Below, one piece after another: positions 1 through 5,195 of a stretch of 5,195 nt of DNA. The stretch comes from Caldifarciminota bacterium. Lineage in GTDB: Bacteria > Hydrothermota > UBA3072 > B12-G15. Position numbers and translations under genes: made by a program. The notes below the pieces were generated by a model, which ran no database searches, was not told where the DNA came from, and saw nothing but the letters and a program-made list of their open reading frames with translations. The DNA is taken from assembly GCA_021163525.1 (NCBI GenBank), contig JAGGTX010000008.1, forward strand, positions 1 to 5,195, read 5' to 3'. Every line of letters starts with the position of its first letter. Position 1 is the stretch's first letter.

Positions 1-525
1 AGACAAATCCATATCGTAATAACCACCCCTGTCAAAGCGTCTTTCAAATTCTTCAAGGGTCATATTCATTCTAATTGCCAGTATATAAAAGCGTGCTCCA
101 ACATTGTCACCCGGATTTGTTTTTAGCAATTTTCTTAACAAATCCAGGGCCTCATCTACCTTTCTGTTTTCCCATAATAAAATAGCCTTATTCAAAATGG
201 TTCTTATGATATGTCTATTTTCTAGCCAACCCCAGGATAATCTATCTGGCCAGTTGCCATTTTCATCGGTTATCAATCTCAGCGCTCTCTCATATGCATC
301 ATTCAATACCCTTTCTGCCTCAGAGGAATTACCCTCATCCTTTAATATCTCATAGAGTAACAGGTACGAATCCAAAAAATCAGGGTCCTCCTCAATCAAC
401 TGTTTCATTCGCCTTTTTATGAATTTTGCATTGCTCCCATTATACTGCTCGCATAAATCATAAAATCTATACATTACCTCGTGCTCTTTGTCCATAAATT
501 CTCTTTGCTCTCTGTCCATATCCAT
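1..525 (-). CDS. TPR/helical-repeat protein, N-terminal 175 residues (C-terminus beyond left edge)
   Basis: The reverse strand reads open without a stop from an ATG at 525-523 to the left edge, giving 175 residues. The start is chosen because a GGAGGG ribosome site at 538-533 sits 7 nt upstream. The nearer-looking ATG at 530-528 is in another frame that stops within 20 codons. The protein begins MDMDREQREFMDKEHEVMYR, has no signal peptide or membrane segment, and is rich in charged residues and amphipathic helices, so it is likely cytoplasmic. Residues about 50-85 (DSYLLLYEILKDEG, then SEAERVLNDAYERAL) and 106-150 (ILNKAILLWENRKVDEALDL, then LLKTNPGDNVGARFYILA) look like TPR helix pairs. The NPGDNVGARF stretch resembles the conserved NPxDNxGxRY stretch of bacterial TPR proteins related to the ST7 group. 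Function is unknown; a scaffold or protein-interaction role is the usual guess. It is transcribed away from the sugar operon and looks more AT-rich, so it is probably unrelated functionally. Confidence 0.85.
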   Translation of the reverse strand, partial: MDMDREQREFMDKEHEVMYRFYDLCEQYNGSNAKFIKRRMKQLIEEDPDFLDSYLLLYEILKDEGNSSEAERVLNDAYERALRLITDENGNWPDRLSWGWLENRHIIRTILNKAILLWENRKVDEALDLLRKLLKTNPGDNVGARFYILAIRMNMTLEEFERRFDRGGYYDMDLS

Positions 526-532
526 AGCATTT

Positions 533-538
533 CCCTCC
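533..538 (-). promoter_or_regulatory. Ribosome binding site of the leftward TPR gene
   Basis: Read on the minus strand the site is TAGGAGGGAA. The GGAGGG core ends 7 nt before the ATG at 525, which is ideal spacing. It fixes that start against the out-of-frame ATG at 530 and the second in-frame ATG at 519. Confidence 0.75.
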
Positions 539-561
539 TATTTTTTTTGTTACAATTCCCT

Positions 562-589
562 AATGTATTTAACCCACATGAAGTTTCAA
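562..589 (-). promoter_or_regulatory. Candidate sigma70-type promoter for the leftward TPR gene
   Basis: On the minus strand, TTGAAA (589-584) is followed after 16 nt by TACATT (567-562). The -35 matches consensus in 5 of 6 positions and the -10 in 4 of 6. Transcription would begin near 555, giving a leader of about 30 nt with an A-rich stretch before the ribosome site. The match is moderate, and in AT-rich DNA such pairs arise by chance. Confidence 0.35.
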
Positions 590-661
590 ACAAGCCAAAA
601 TTTGGGCATGCATAAGCAACACATATCAATCCGTTAAATAACTCTGATAGGCACATTACCG

Positions 662-690
662 TTTTACAAAAATATACCCATGATGTAAAA
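662..690. promoter_or_regulatory. Inverted repeat TTTTACA-N15-TGTAAAA, possible operator
   Basis: The two 7-bp arms, 662-668 and 684-690, are perfect reverse complements. They are spaced 22 bp start to start, about two helical turns, which suits a dimeric regulator binding one face. The repeat lies in the divergent region 35 bp upstream of the -35 box of the sugar-uptake operon, a position suitable for an activator. No regulator gene is in the window. The arms are AT-rich, so chance is possible. Confidence 0.35.
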
Positions 691-724
691 ATGCAAGTTT
701 TTTAATCCCATCATTCATCCTCTG

Positions 725-752
725 TTGACAAAAATGGGGTGGGGTGTATGAT
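725..752 (+). promoter_or_regulatory. Strong sigma70-type promoter of the sugar-uptake operon
   Basis: A perfect -35 box TTGACA (725-730) is followed by a 16-nt spacer and TATGAT (747-752, 5 of 6 matches to TATAAT). Transcription should start near 759, so the leader before the ATG at 770 would be only about 11 nt and consist almost entirely of the ribosome site. The spacer contains the G-rich run GGGGTGGGG (736-744), which is out of character with the AT-rich surroundings. Confidence 0.75.
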
Positions 753-760
753 TTGAAAAA

Positions 761-765
761 GGAGG
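761..765 (+). promoter_or_regulatory. Ribosome binding site of the sugar-binding protein gene
   Basis: AAAGGAGG ends 4 nt before the ATG at 770. The same GGAGG-to-ATG gap of 4 nt recurs before the genes at 1929 and 4862, so this short spacing appears normal for the organism and supports all three starts. Confidence 0.7.
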
Positions 766-769
766 CAGG

Positions 770-1954
770 ATGAGAAAGTTTTTATTGCTTCTTCCCCTAT
801 TTGTATTGATTGGATGTTCAGGAGGTAAAACAGGTAAAAATCTCACGATATGGGAATCTTACAATGATGAAGAGCATGCTGTGTTCATGGAGATAGTGAA
901 GGCATTTGAGGAATCCACAGGGATAAAGGTCCAGGTTCAGAGGATACCCTTCTTTGGCATGGAAAGCAAAATCCTGACAGCACTTGCTACAGGCTCAGAG
1001 CCAGATATTGCCAGGGTTGACCTTGCAATGGTAGCAAAACTTGCCACAAGGGGTGCTGTAAAAAACATTGGGAACTTTGATACATCAGAGTTGCTGCCCG
1101 TTGCCCTGAAATCCGTTGAGATAGATGGGAAACTATATGGCATACCAGACCAGGTGAATTGCCTTGCCCTTTTTTACAACAAAAAACTTTTCAAGGAAAA
1201 GGGGATAAAGCCACCTGATACATGGGAGGAGTTTGTTAAGGCGGGTAAAAAACTTACGGATAAAAAGGAGAATATATATGGTTTTGCCATGAGGAACACA
1301 CTGTGGTGGCATCTACCCTTCTTCTATGGATTTGGAGCAAGGCTTATGAAGGACGGAAGGTTCACCCTTGATACACCTGAGGCGGTTGAGGCACTGAAGT
1401 TTATCAAGAAACTCTATGACAATGGTATAGAGGCAGGTGCATGGAAACCTGGTGCAGTTGACCCTGATATGGGATTTCAGAATGGCAAGTATGCCATGGT
1501 ATTCAATGGGCCATGGAAGATAAAATCACTGAAGGAAGCAAACATTCCCTTTGGGATTGTTCCTGTGCCGAGGGGCAAGTATGGAAGACCAACCCCCATT
1601 GGTGGAACGGATATGGTGATTTTCAAACGGTCAAAACACACTGAAGAATCTCTTAAATTCCTCCAGTTCCTGGTTTCTGAAAACATCCAGACCCTGTGGG
1701 CAAACAAACTTGGCCAACTACCTGTGAATGTTAAAAGCATGGAGAATATAGATTATGAGAGGCACCCCTATATAAAGATATTTGCGGAGGCAATCAAAGA
1801 GGCTGTTCCAAGACCCATTATACCTGATTATCAGGGTGTGGAGAACATCGTGAATCCTGAGATAGAATCAGCCCTTTTCGGTAAAAAGACACCTGAAAAG
1901 GCACTCAAGGATGCCACCAGGAGGGTGAATGAGGAAATTTTTGGTATTAAGTAG
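770..1954 (+). CDS. ABC transporter sugar-binding lipoprotein, MalE-like (SBP family 1)
   Basis: This 394-residue protein is the extracytoplasmic substrate-binding subunit of a sugar ABC importer. The signal sequence has Lys/Arg at residues 2-3, a hydrophobic core, and a lipobox LIGC with the lipidated Cys at 16, followed by a GG-containing linker. The mature part has the usual family order: LTIWESYNDEEHAVFMEIVK (about 25-44), FEESTGIKVQVQRI (46-59), ALATGSEPDI (71-80), YGIPDQVNCLALFYNKKLF (123-141), and TWEEFVKAGKKLTD (151-164). The NGKYAMVFNGPWK stretch (238-250) corresponds to the maltose-binding-protein segment with the stacking Trp (here W249). Length is typical. The start is set by the promoter and ribosome site. 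Maltodextrin is the favoured ligand because a glycogen-binding-domain gene lies in the same operon, but the sequence alone does not fix the sugar. No permease or ATPase gene is in the window. Its last 26 nt overlap the next gene. Confidence 0.93.
   Translation: MRKFLLLLPLFVLIGCSGGKTGKNLTIWESYNDEEHAVFMEIVKAFEESTGIKVQVQRIPFFGMESKILTALATGSEPDIARVDLAMVAKLATRGAVKNIGNFDTSELLPVALKSVEIDGKLYGIPDQVNCLALFYNKKLFKEKGIKPPDTWEEFVKAGKKLTDKKENIYGFAMRNTLWWHLPFFYGFGARLMKDGRFTLDTPEAVEALKFIKKLYDNGIEAGAWKPGAVDPDMGFQNGKYAMVFNGPWKIKSLKEANIPFGIVPVPRGKYGRPTPIGGTDMVIFKRSKHTEESLKFLQFLVSENIQTLWANKLGQLPVNVKSMENIDYERHPYIKIFAEAIKEAVPRPIIPDYQGVENIVNPEIESALFGKKTPEKALKDATRRVNEEIFGIK
1919..1925 (+). promoter_or_regulatory. Ribosome binding site inside the end of the sugar-binding protein gene
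   Basis: AGGAGGG followed by TGA gives near-complete pairing to the 16S tail and sits just before the ATG at 1929. It lies within the upstream coding sequence. It decides the start of the DOMON-protein gene, which has no other in-frame ATG that would keep the signal peptide. Confidence 0.75.
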
Positions 1955-2894
1955 CCTTTTTACACTCCTCCTCTATCCCGAAACATTCCATTCTATCCAG
2001 ATTGATGGAGAGAATGACTTCTCCCCTGATGAGGCTGTTGTTATTGACGATGCAAATGACTCATACTGGAGCAGCCAGAATGAACTTGACACCCTCTTCC
2101 TCACATGGAATGCAGAGACCCTCTTTATAGGTTGCTCTTATACACTGAATAATAATGCCCTGCTCATATTCCTTGATACAGAGACTGGTGGGATTGATAA
2201 TGCCAATGGGCTTGACTGGTATCCAAGGGATGTGAGATTCAGTGGAGCAAAACCTGACTTCCTTGTGGCACTCTGGAACTGTGACCTTTCCCTGGGTGGC
2301 GTAAGGAAACTTGGTGAGAATACATCCCCTGTATCATACAGAGGTATAAATTCAGGGGGTCCCGGAGAAAAGAACTTCCTTGAGGTTGCCATACCATTTG
2401 AATTGCTTGGTAATCCTCAGAAAATCTCTTTAACTGCACTCATATGTGGTGGTGATTATGCAGGTGCTGGAGATGTGATGCCTGATGACCCATCTGTCAG
2501 GGGAAGCGGGAATGCTATCATAAATATCTTCAGGGAGATAACAATTGATGGTGATGGGGATGGTGTACCCGATTCTCTAATAGCACCTGTAGATGTATCA
2601 AAAACAGAGGAATATAAGGTCTCCTTCCCTGAATTCAAAAGTGTCTCTATAAGACCTGACATCGCACGGACAGGACCGGTGACAATCCATGTTGAACTCA
2701 CTGACACAGCAACCCTCACAGTTGCACTTTTCACAGAGGAAGGAAGATTCTTAAAGAATGTTATTGAAGGAGTAAGAACAGACTTCATTGAATATTCCTG
2801 GGACATCCATGACCTTGATAAGGGTATATATATCCTGAAATTCTACACATCTGAAAACAGGGGAATGTTGAAAAAGGCATTTGTGAGGTACTGA
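1929..2894 (+). CDS. Secreted DOMON/CBM9-like protein with FlgD/T9SS-sorting-like C-terminal module
   Basis: The product has 321 residues. Residues 1-~20 are a Sec signal peptide (MRKFLVLSSLFTLLLYPETF) with no lipobox Cys. Residues ~24-205 form a beta-rich module with the hallmarks of DOMON/CBM9-like carbohydrate- or ligand-binding folds: IDGENDFSPDEAV, then ELDTLFLTWNAETLFIGCSY (52-71), ALLIFLDTETGG (77-88), LDWYPRDVRF (95-104) and FLEVAIPFELLG (150-161). An acidic DGDGDGVPDS loop (207-216) resembles thrombospondin-type-3 or dockerin calcium loops. Residues ~240-321 match the FlgD Ig-like/T9SS type A sorting pattern: TIHVELTDTATLTVALFTEE, then WDIHDLDKGIYILKFYT, ending KKAFVRY. It probably acts at the cell surface, perhaps binding polysaccharide. 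Translation is coupled to the gene upstream by a 26-nt overlap. The exact family and ligand are not established. Confidence 0.8.
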   Translation: MRKFLVLSSLFTLLLYPETFHSIQIDGENDFSPDEAVVIDDANDSYWSSQNELDTLFLTWNAETLFIGCSYTLNNNALLIFLDTETGGIDNANGLDWYPRDVRFSGAKPDFLVALWNCDLSLGGVRKLGENTSPVSYRGINSGGPGEKNFLEVAIPFELLGNPQKISLTALICGGDYAGAGDVMPDDPSVRGSGNAIINIFREITIDGDGDGVPDSLIAPVDVSKTEEYKVSFPEFKSVSIRPDIARTGPVTIHVELTDTATLTVALFTEEGRFLKNVIEGVRTDFIEYSWDIHDLDKGIYILKFYTSENRGMLKKAFVRY

Positions 2895-3554
2895 ATGCTT
2901 CTTCTCATACTATCTTCAACCGCATATTTAACAGGAATGGGTGCTGCTATATCTCCACTGGAGAGGCCAGAAAACATCTTTATAAACCCTGCCTCCATAA
3001 GCAAAAGAATTGTTCATATCACCTTTTATAGACCCTTCAACATTGATGACTTTTACAAAGGTGACCTTTATTCCTCATTCATTCTCAAGGGGGTAAATCT
3101 TGGGTTCGGCTTAAAGGCAACACGGGTAAACAGGGGTTATACTCGTGTTATCAGTGCAATAGGCATAAAATACGGTATATTTGGAGTTTCACTTTCACAG
3201 AAGTATGAATCTGCACCTGGCTCAAAATCATTTTTGCTGAACTATGACTGGAATGCTGGAATAAGGTTCTCTTTGAGAGGATTTGCCTTTGCATTAAGCA
3301 GGAAAAGACTTGGGTTCGGGTTCATCACCTCTGCGGGTTCCCTTTCCTTTGAGACAACACCAGACTTTAAAAGTCTCTATGCAGGAGTGGAATTCATTGT
3401 GAACAGGGTTATATCAGGTAGTGCCGGGTGGATGAATGGAAGACCTGCAATAGGGCTTTATCTTCACAATCCACGATTTGATATTGAGATGGGCTTTCTC
3501 ACGAATTCTGAGCTTGGAGAAACAACCATTGTATCTGTGGGGTGGAGACTATGA
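2895..3554 (+). CDS. Small PorV/FadL-like outer-membrane beta-barrel protein
   Basis: The product has 219 residues. It opens with a short signal-like stretch, MLLLILSSTAYLTG, then GMGAAISPLERPENIFINPA (14-33). That matches the typical N-terminus of PorV/PorQ/UPF0164/FadL-type barrels, where a G-G-A segment leads to a conserved NPAG (here NPAS, 31-34). The rest alternates hydrophobic and polar residues in short strands such as NLGFGLKATRV, KYGIFGVSLSQKY, AGIRFSLRGFAFALS and LYAGVEFIVN, and ends in a strand, TTIVSVGWRL. It is shorter than usual PorV proteins. The ATG directly follows the upstream TGA in the same frame, so no N-terminal extension is possible; GAGG at 2885-2888 is the ribosome site, 6 nt away. 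A role in outer-membrane secretion or anchoring of the preceding FlgD/T9SS-like protein is an inference; a structural or lipid-transport barrel is the alternative. Confidence 0.7.
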   Translation: MLLLILSSTAYLTGMGAAISPLERPENIFINPASISKRIVHITFYRPFNIDDFYKGDLYSSFILKGVNLGFGLKATRVNRGYTRVISAIGIKYGIFGVSLSQKYESAPGSKSFLLNYDWNAGIRFSLRGFAFALSRKRLGFGFITSAGSLSFETTPDFKSLYAGVEFIVNRVISGSAGWMNGRPAIGLYLHNPRFDIEMGFLTNSELGETTIVSVGWRL

Positions 3555-4852
3555 TTCTGCTCATTATTTCACTGGGTGAATTCCACGGATGGTTTGAATA
3601 CCAGTACACCAGTCCTGAGTGGGAGTACTGGAATCTTTATCAGGAAAAGAATTATGGTGAGATGGGTTTTCTTTACAAACTGCCTGGAAGGACGGAAACA
3701 TACACAGCACTCTCCCTTGAACCCGGTAAGATTCAGTTTAAAAGAATGCACCTCACATTCCAGGGAAATTTTTTCTCCATCGCCACATTCAAGGCTGAGG
3801 ATAGACACTGGTTTGAGTCTCCCCTGCTCTACCTTGTTTCATCTGAAAGGGTGAGGGACGAATCCTATGGCGCCAATGCTGAAGGGATTAGATGTGACCT
3901 GTGGAAAAGGGGCTATTCCTCTGGGTTCCTCTTCTCGCGATACACGGTAACAGAGAAGGCTCAGGCAATCATCTGGGACATGAAAAAATATGAGGGAATT
4001 TTCACATGGGGTCTTCTCTACCTGAAAAAGGACTGGGTATCTTCCTTCAATGAGGTAGCCTCGGTGCGGTTAGGATTATTCAAAAGACCCTTTGAACTCA
4101 GGGGCGAGGTTGCAAAAAACCTGTATCACCCTGATACACCTGATTCTGAAAATCTTGCAGGGGCAATGGAACTCAGAATTGTCCCACTTGGTCCATTCAT
4201 TATTCTTGGCAGGGCATATTCTTATGGTCTGAACTTCCGTGACGAACTCTCAAATGAATATAACTCCTCAAGGACTGATAATCAGGGTAAACGAGGGATA
4301 TATGGAGAAATCTCTTACCTGCTGCCAGGAAGGGCCATCACAATCACAGGGAAAACATACAGGGAAAACCTGAACAGGTACTGGTATTACCTTGAAGCAT
4401 ATGTTGAGTTCATCAACAACATTTCCTTTAAGACATACTACGATGTTACAGGGGATAGATTTGGGGATGTATGGAAACACGCATTCTTTGAAGTCGTTGC
4501 AGAGGGGAAAACAGGAAGGCTTAAATTCCAGTACAAAATCAAGGATATAGGTGTTAAAAATGTTGAGTACTCAATTGGACAGAGGTCTATATTTGGCATT
4601 GAAGGGAAGTTGAACCTTTCTCAAAGTATGTGGTTTTACACAAGGGTTGCCTTTGGTGAGGACCAGCGCACAGCATGGGAGAGTGCATTCTTCCAGATTG
4701 CCTATAGACCAATTTCAAACTCTGAAATCTACCTTGAATATGGTGAACCATCCCACACAGATGCTGACCTGGTGAATGATGGTGATATTGCTGACAGGGA
4801 GGGGATTACAACCGTGAATAGAATCAGGTTAATTCTAAAATACTACTTTTAA
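3551..4852 (+). CDS. Outer-membrane beta-barrel protein, candidate oligosaccharide porin
   Basis: The product has 433 residues from the ATG at 3551, which overlaps the upstream stop as ATGA; a GTG at 3542 would add three residues (MET) but has a poor ribosome site. A very short hydrophobic stretch MILLIISLG precedes the mature protein. The body is a long series of amphipathic strands rich in Tyr, Trp and Phe: WFEYQYT, MHLTFQGNFFSIATF, GIFTWGLLYLKK, VASVRLGLFKRPFELRGEVA, YWYYLEAYVEFI, ISFKTYYDVTG, GRLKFQYKIKD, WFYTRVAFGE and FQIAYRPI. It ends RIRLILKYYF, a textbook C-terminal beta-signal with terminal Phe recognised by the BAM complex. I see no TonB box or plug, so it resembles a porin rather than a SusC-type receptor, and its length is near that of maltoporin. 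I do not recognise a named family. The operon context suggests passage of alpha-glucan oligosaccharides. Confidence 0.75.
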   Translation: MILLIISLGEFHGWFEYQYTSPEWEYWNLYQEKNYGEMGFLYKLPGRTETYTALSLEPGKIQFKRMHLTFQGNFFSIATFKAEDRHWFESPLLYLVSSERVRDESYGANAEGIRCDLWKRGYSSGFLFSRYTVTEKAQAIIWDMKKYEGIFTWGLLYLKKDWVSSFNEVASVRLGLFKRPFELRGEVAKNLYHPDTPDSENLAGAMELRIVPLGPFIILGRAYSYGLNFRDELSNEYNSSRTDNQGKRGIYGEISYLLPGRAITITGKTYRENLNRYWYYLEAYVEFINNISFKTYYDVTGDRFGDVWKHAFFEVVAEGKTGRLKFQYKIKDIGVKNVEYSIGQRSIFGIEGKLNLSQSMWFYTRVAFGEDQRTAWESAFFQIAYRPISNSEIYLEYGEPSHTDADLVNDGDIADREGITTVNRIRLILKYYF

Positions 4853-4857
4853 GGAGG
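4851..4857 (+). promoter_or_regulatory. Ribosome binding site overlapping the stop codon of the barrel gene
   Basis: AAGGAGG begins within the TAA stop (4850-4852) and ends 4 nt before the ATG at 4862, so termination of one gene and initiation on the next are physically linked. The TAA is in frame with the downstream gene, which excludes any earlier start. Confidence 0.75.
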
Positions 4858-4861
4858 AAAG

Positions 4862-5195
4862 ATGCTTCTTTTACTCGCCCTTTTTCCCATAAAAACTGAT
4901 GAAGGTGTCAGGTTCACATACTTTGCTCCTGATGCAAAGACAGTGTTCATTGCTGGTGATTTCAATGGCTGGGGAAGAACCCCCATGGAGATGGATGAAA
5001 ATGGGTTCTGGACAATTGTGATTGAACTGAGACCGGGAAGATACGAGTACAAGTATATTGTGGACGGAGAATGGGTTTCTGACCCTGACAATCCCGTTGT
5101 GAGCGGAGGATACCAGAACTCTGTGATTGTTGTGAATAAAAACGGTGATGTCCTCATGCCCTACACATCCTCCATATCATTCAGCGGGGTAAACA
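4862..5195 (+). CDS. Secreted protein with N-terminal AMPK/CBM48 glycogen-binding domain (partial, runs off right edge)
   Basis: Only the first 111 residues are present. After a minimal signal-like stretch MLLLLALFP, residues ~14-91 form a complete AMPK1/CBM48 (E-set) glycogen-binding domain: VRFTYFAPDAKTVFIAGDFN, then GW, YEYKYIVDGEWVSDPDNP and NSVIVV. By alignment from memory with the AMPK beta-subunit domain, the glucan-contacting residues W100, K126, W133 and N150 correspond to W37, K64, W71 and N86, so binding of alpha-1,4-glucan is likely. The text after residue 95 (DVLMPYTSSISFSGVN) is no longer CBM48 and looks like the start of a beta-strand region. That fits either a fused outer-membrane barrel or another secreted domain; an enzyme such as a GH13 cannot be excluded because the C-terminus is missing. 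It is separated from the barrel gene by 9 nt and belongs to the same operon. Confidence 0.85.
   Translation, partial: MLLLLALFPIKTDEGVRFTYFAPDAKTVFIAGDFNGWGRTPMEMDENGFWTIVIELRPGRYEYKYIVDGEWVSDPDNPVVSGGYQNSVIVVNKNGDVLMPYTSSISFSGVN

Noticed and set aside
104..355. Open plus-strand frame of 83 codons at the left edge.
   Set aside because: It is antisense to the TPR gene, which has a ribosome site, repeat-like helices and an open frame across the whole stretch.
541..548. T run that could be a terminator.
   Set aside because: There is no GC-rich hairpin before it, and on the minus strand it is the A-rich leader before the TPR gene's ribosome site.
594..607. Near-palindrome GCCAAAATTTGGGC as an operator.
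   Set aside because: It is imperfect, AT-cored, and overlaps no promoter element convincingly; weaker than the repeat at 662-690.
474..656. Minus-strand 60-codon frame using the ATG at 530 or further upstream.
   Set aside because: It ends in the start of the TPR gene, has no protein-like composition, and the GGAGGG site fits the ATG at 525 better.
2456..2806. Minus-strand frame of 116 codons.
   Set aside because: It is antisense to the DOMON/FlgD-like protein, low in complexity, with no ribosome site or family resemblance.
2892..2897. The DOMON and PorV-like genes are in the same frame, split by one TGA, suggesting stop read-through, recoding or one fused protein.
   Set aside because: An ATG with its own GAGG site follows at once, it is followed by a signal-like hydrophobic stretch, and TGA also ends the PorV-like gene at 3552-3554 in a normal ATGA overlap. 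Standard termination explains it.
3542..3550. GTG at 3542 as start of the large barrel gene, adding Met-Glu-Thr.
   Set aside because: It lacks a good upstream ribosome site and would put an acidic residue before the hydrophobic stretch. The ATG at 3551 gives the common ATGA coupling with GGTGGAG just upstream.
4849..5157. Minus-strand frame of 102 codons.
   Set aside because: It is a shadow opposite the CBM48 gene, whose domain signature is unmistakable.
1..5195. CRISPR arrays, tRNA or rRNA genes, insertion sequences.
   Set aside because: No repeated spacer-like units, cloverleaf or transposase frames were seen; nearly all of the window is accounted for by the coding regions and the 244-base divergent promoter region.

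Overview
The window looks like chromosome from a diderm (outer-membrane) bacterium of modest GC. It shows heavy use of AGA/AGG arginine and ATA isoleucine codons, strong AGGAGG-type ribosome binding sites, and surface proteins with a FlgD/T9SS-like C-terminal module. That combination recalls thermophilic, little-cultured lineages such as WOR-3/Hydrothermae-like or Caldithrix-like bacteria. The lineage is an inference; no marker gene is present.

Layout: the left ~525 bases are the N-terminal part of a minus-strand gene for a cytoplasmic TPR/helical-repeat protein, which runs off the left edge. A 244-base divergent intergenic region (526-769) follows. It holds a strong sigma70-type promoter facing right (TTGACA-16-TATGAT), a candidate weaker promoter facing left, and a perfect 7+7 inverted repeat whose arms lie 22 bp apart. 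Five tightly packed plus-strand genes then run off the right edge: (1) a MalE-like sugar-binding lipoprotein, 770-1954; (2) a secreted DOMON/CBM9-like protein with a calcium-loop-like linker and a FlgD/T9SS-sorting-like C-terminal module, 1929-2894; (3) a small PorV/FadL-like outer-membrane protein, 2895-3554; (4) a large outer-membrane beta-barrel, 3551-4852; (5) the N-terminus of a secreted protein that begins with an AMPK/CBM48 glycogen-binding domain, 4862-end. Neighbouring genes overlap by 26 nt, abut, overlap as ATGA, or are 9 nt apart. No terminator is visible between them, so they are almost certainly one operon.

Working model (inference): this is an envelope system for catching and importing alpha-glucans or maltodextrins that uses none of the SusC/SusD/TonB or LamB proteins I would recognise. 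The CBM48 and DOMON proteins would bind polysaccharide at the surface, the 433-residue barrel would be the outer-membrane pore, the PorV-like barrel would help secrete or anchor the DOMON protein, and the lipoprotein would pass oligosaccharide to an ABC permease not in this window. The three last genes have unusually short signal sequences with no positively charged n-region, which stop codons just upstream or close coupling largely force.
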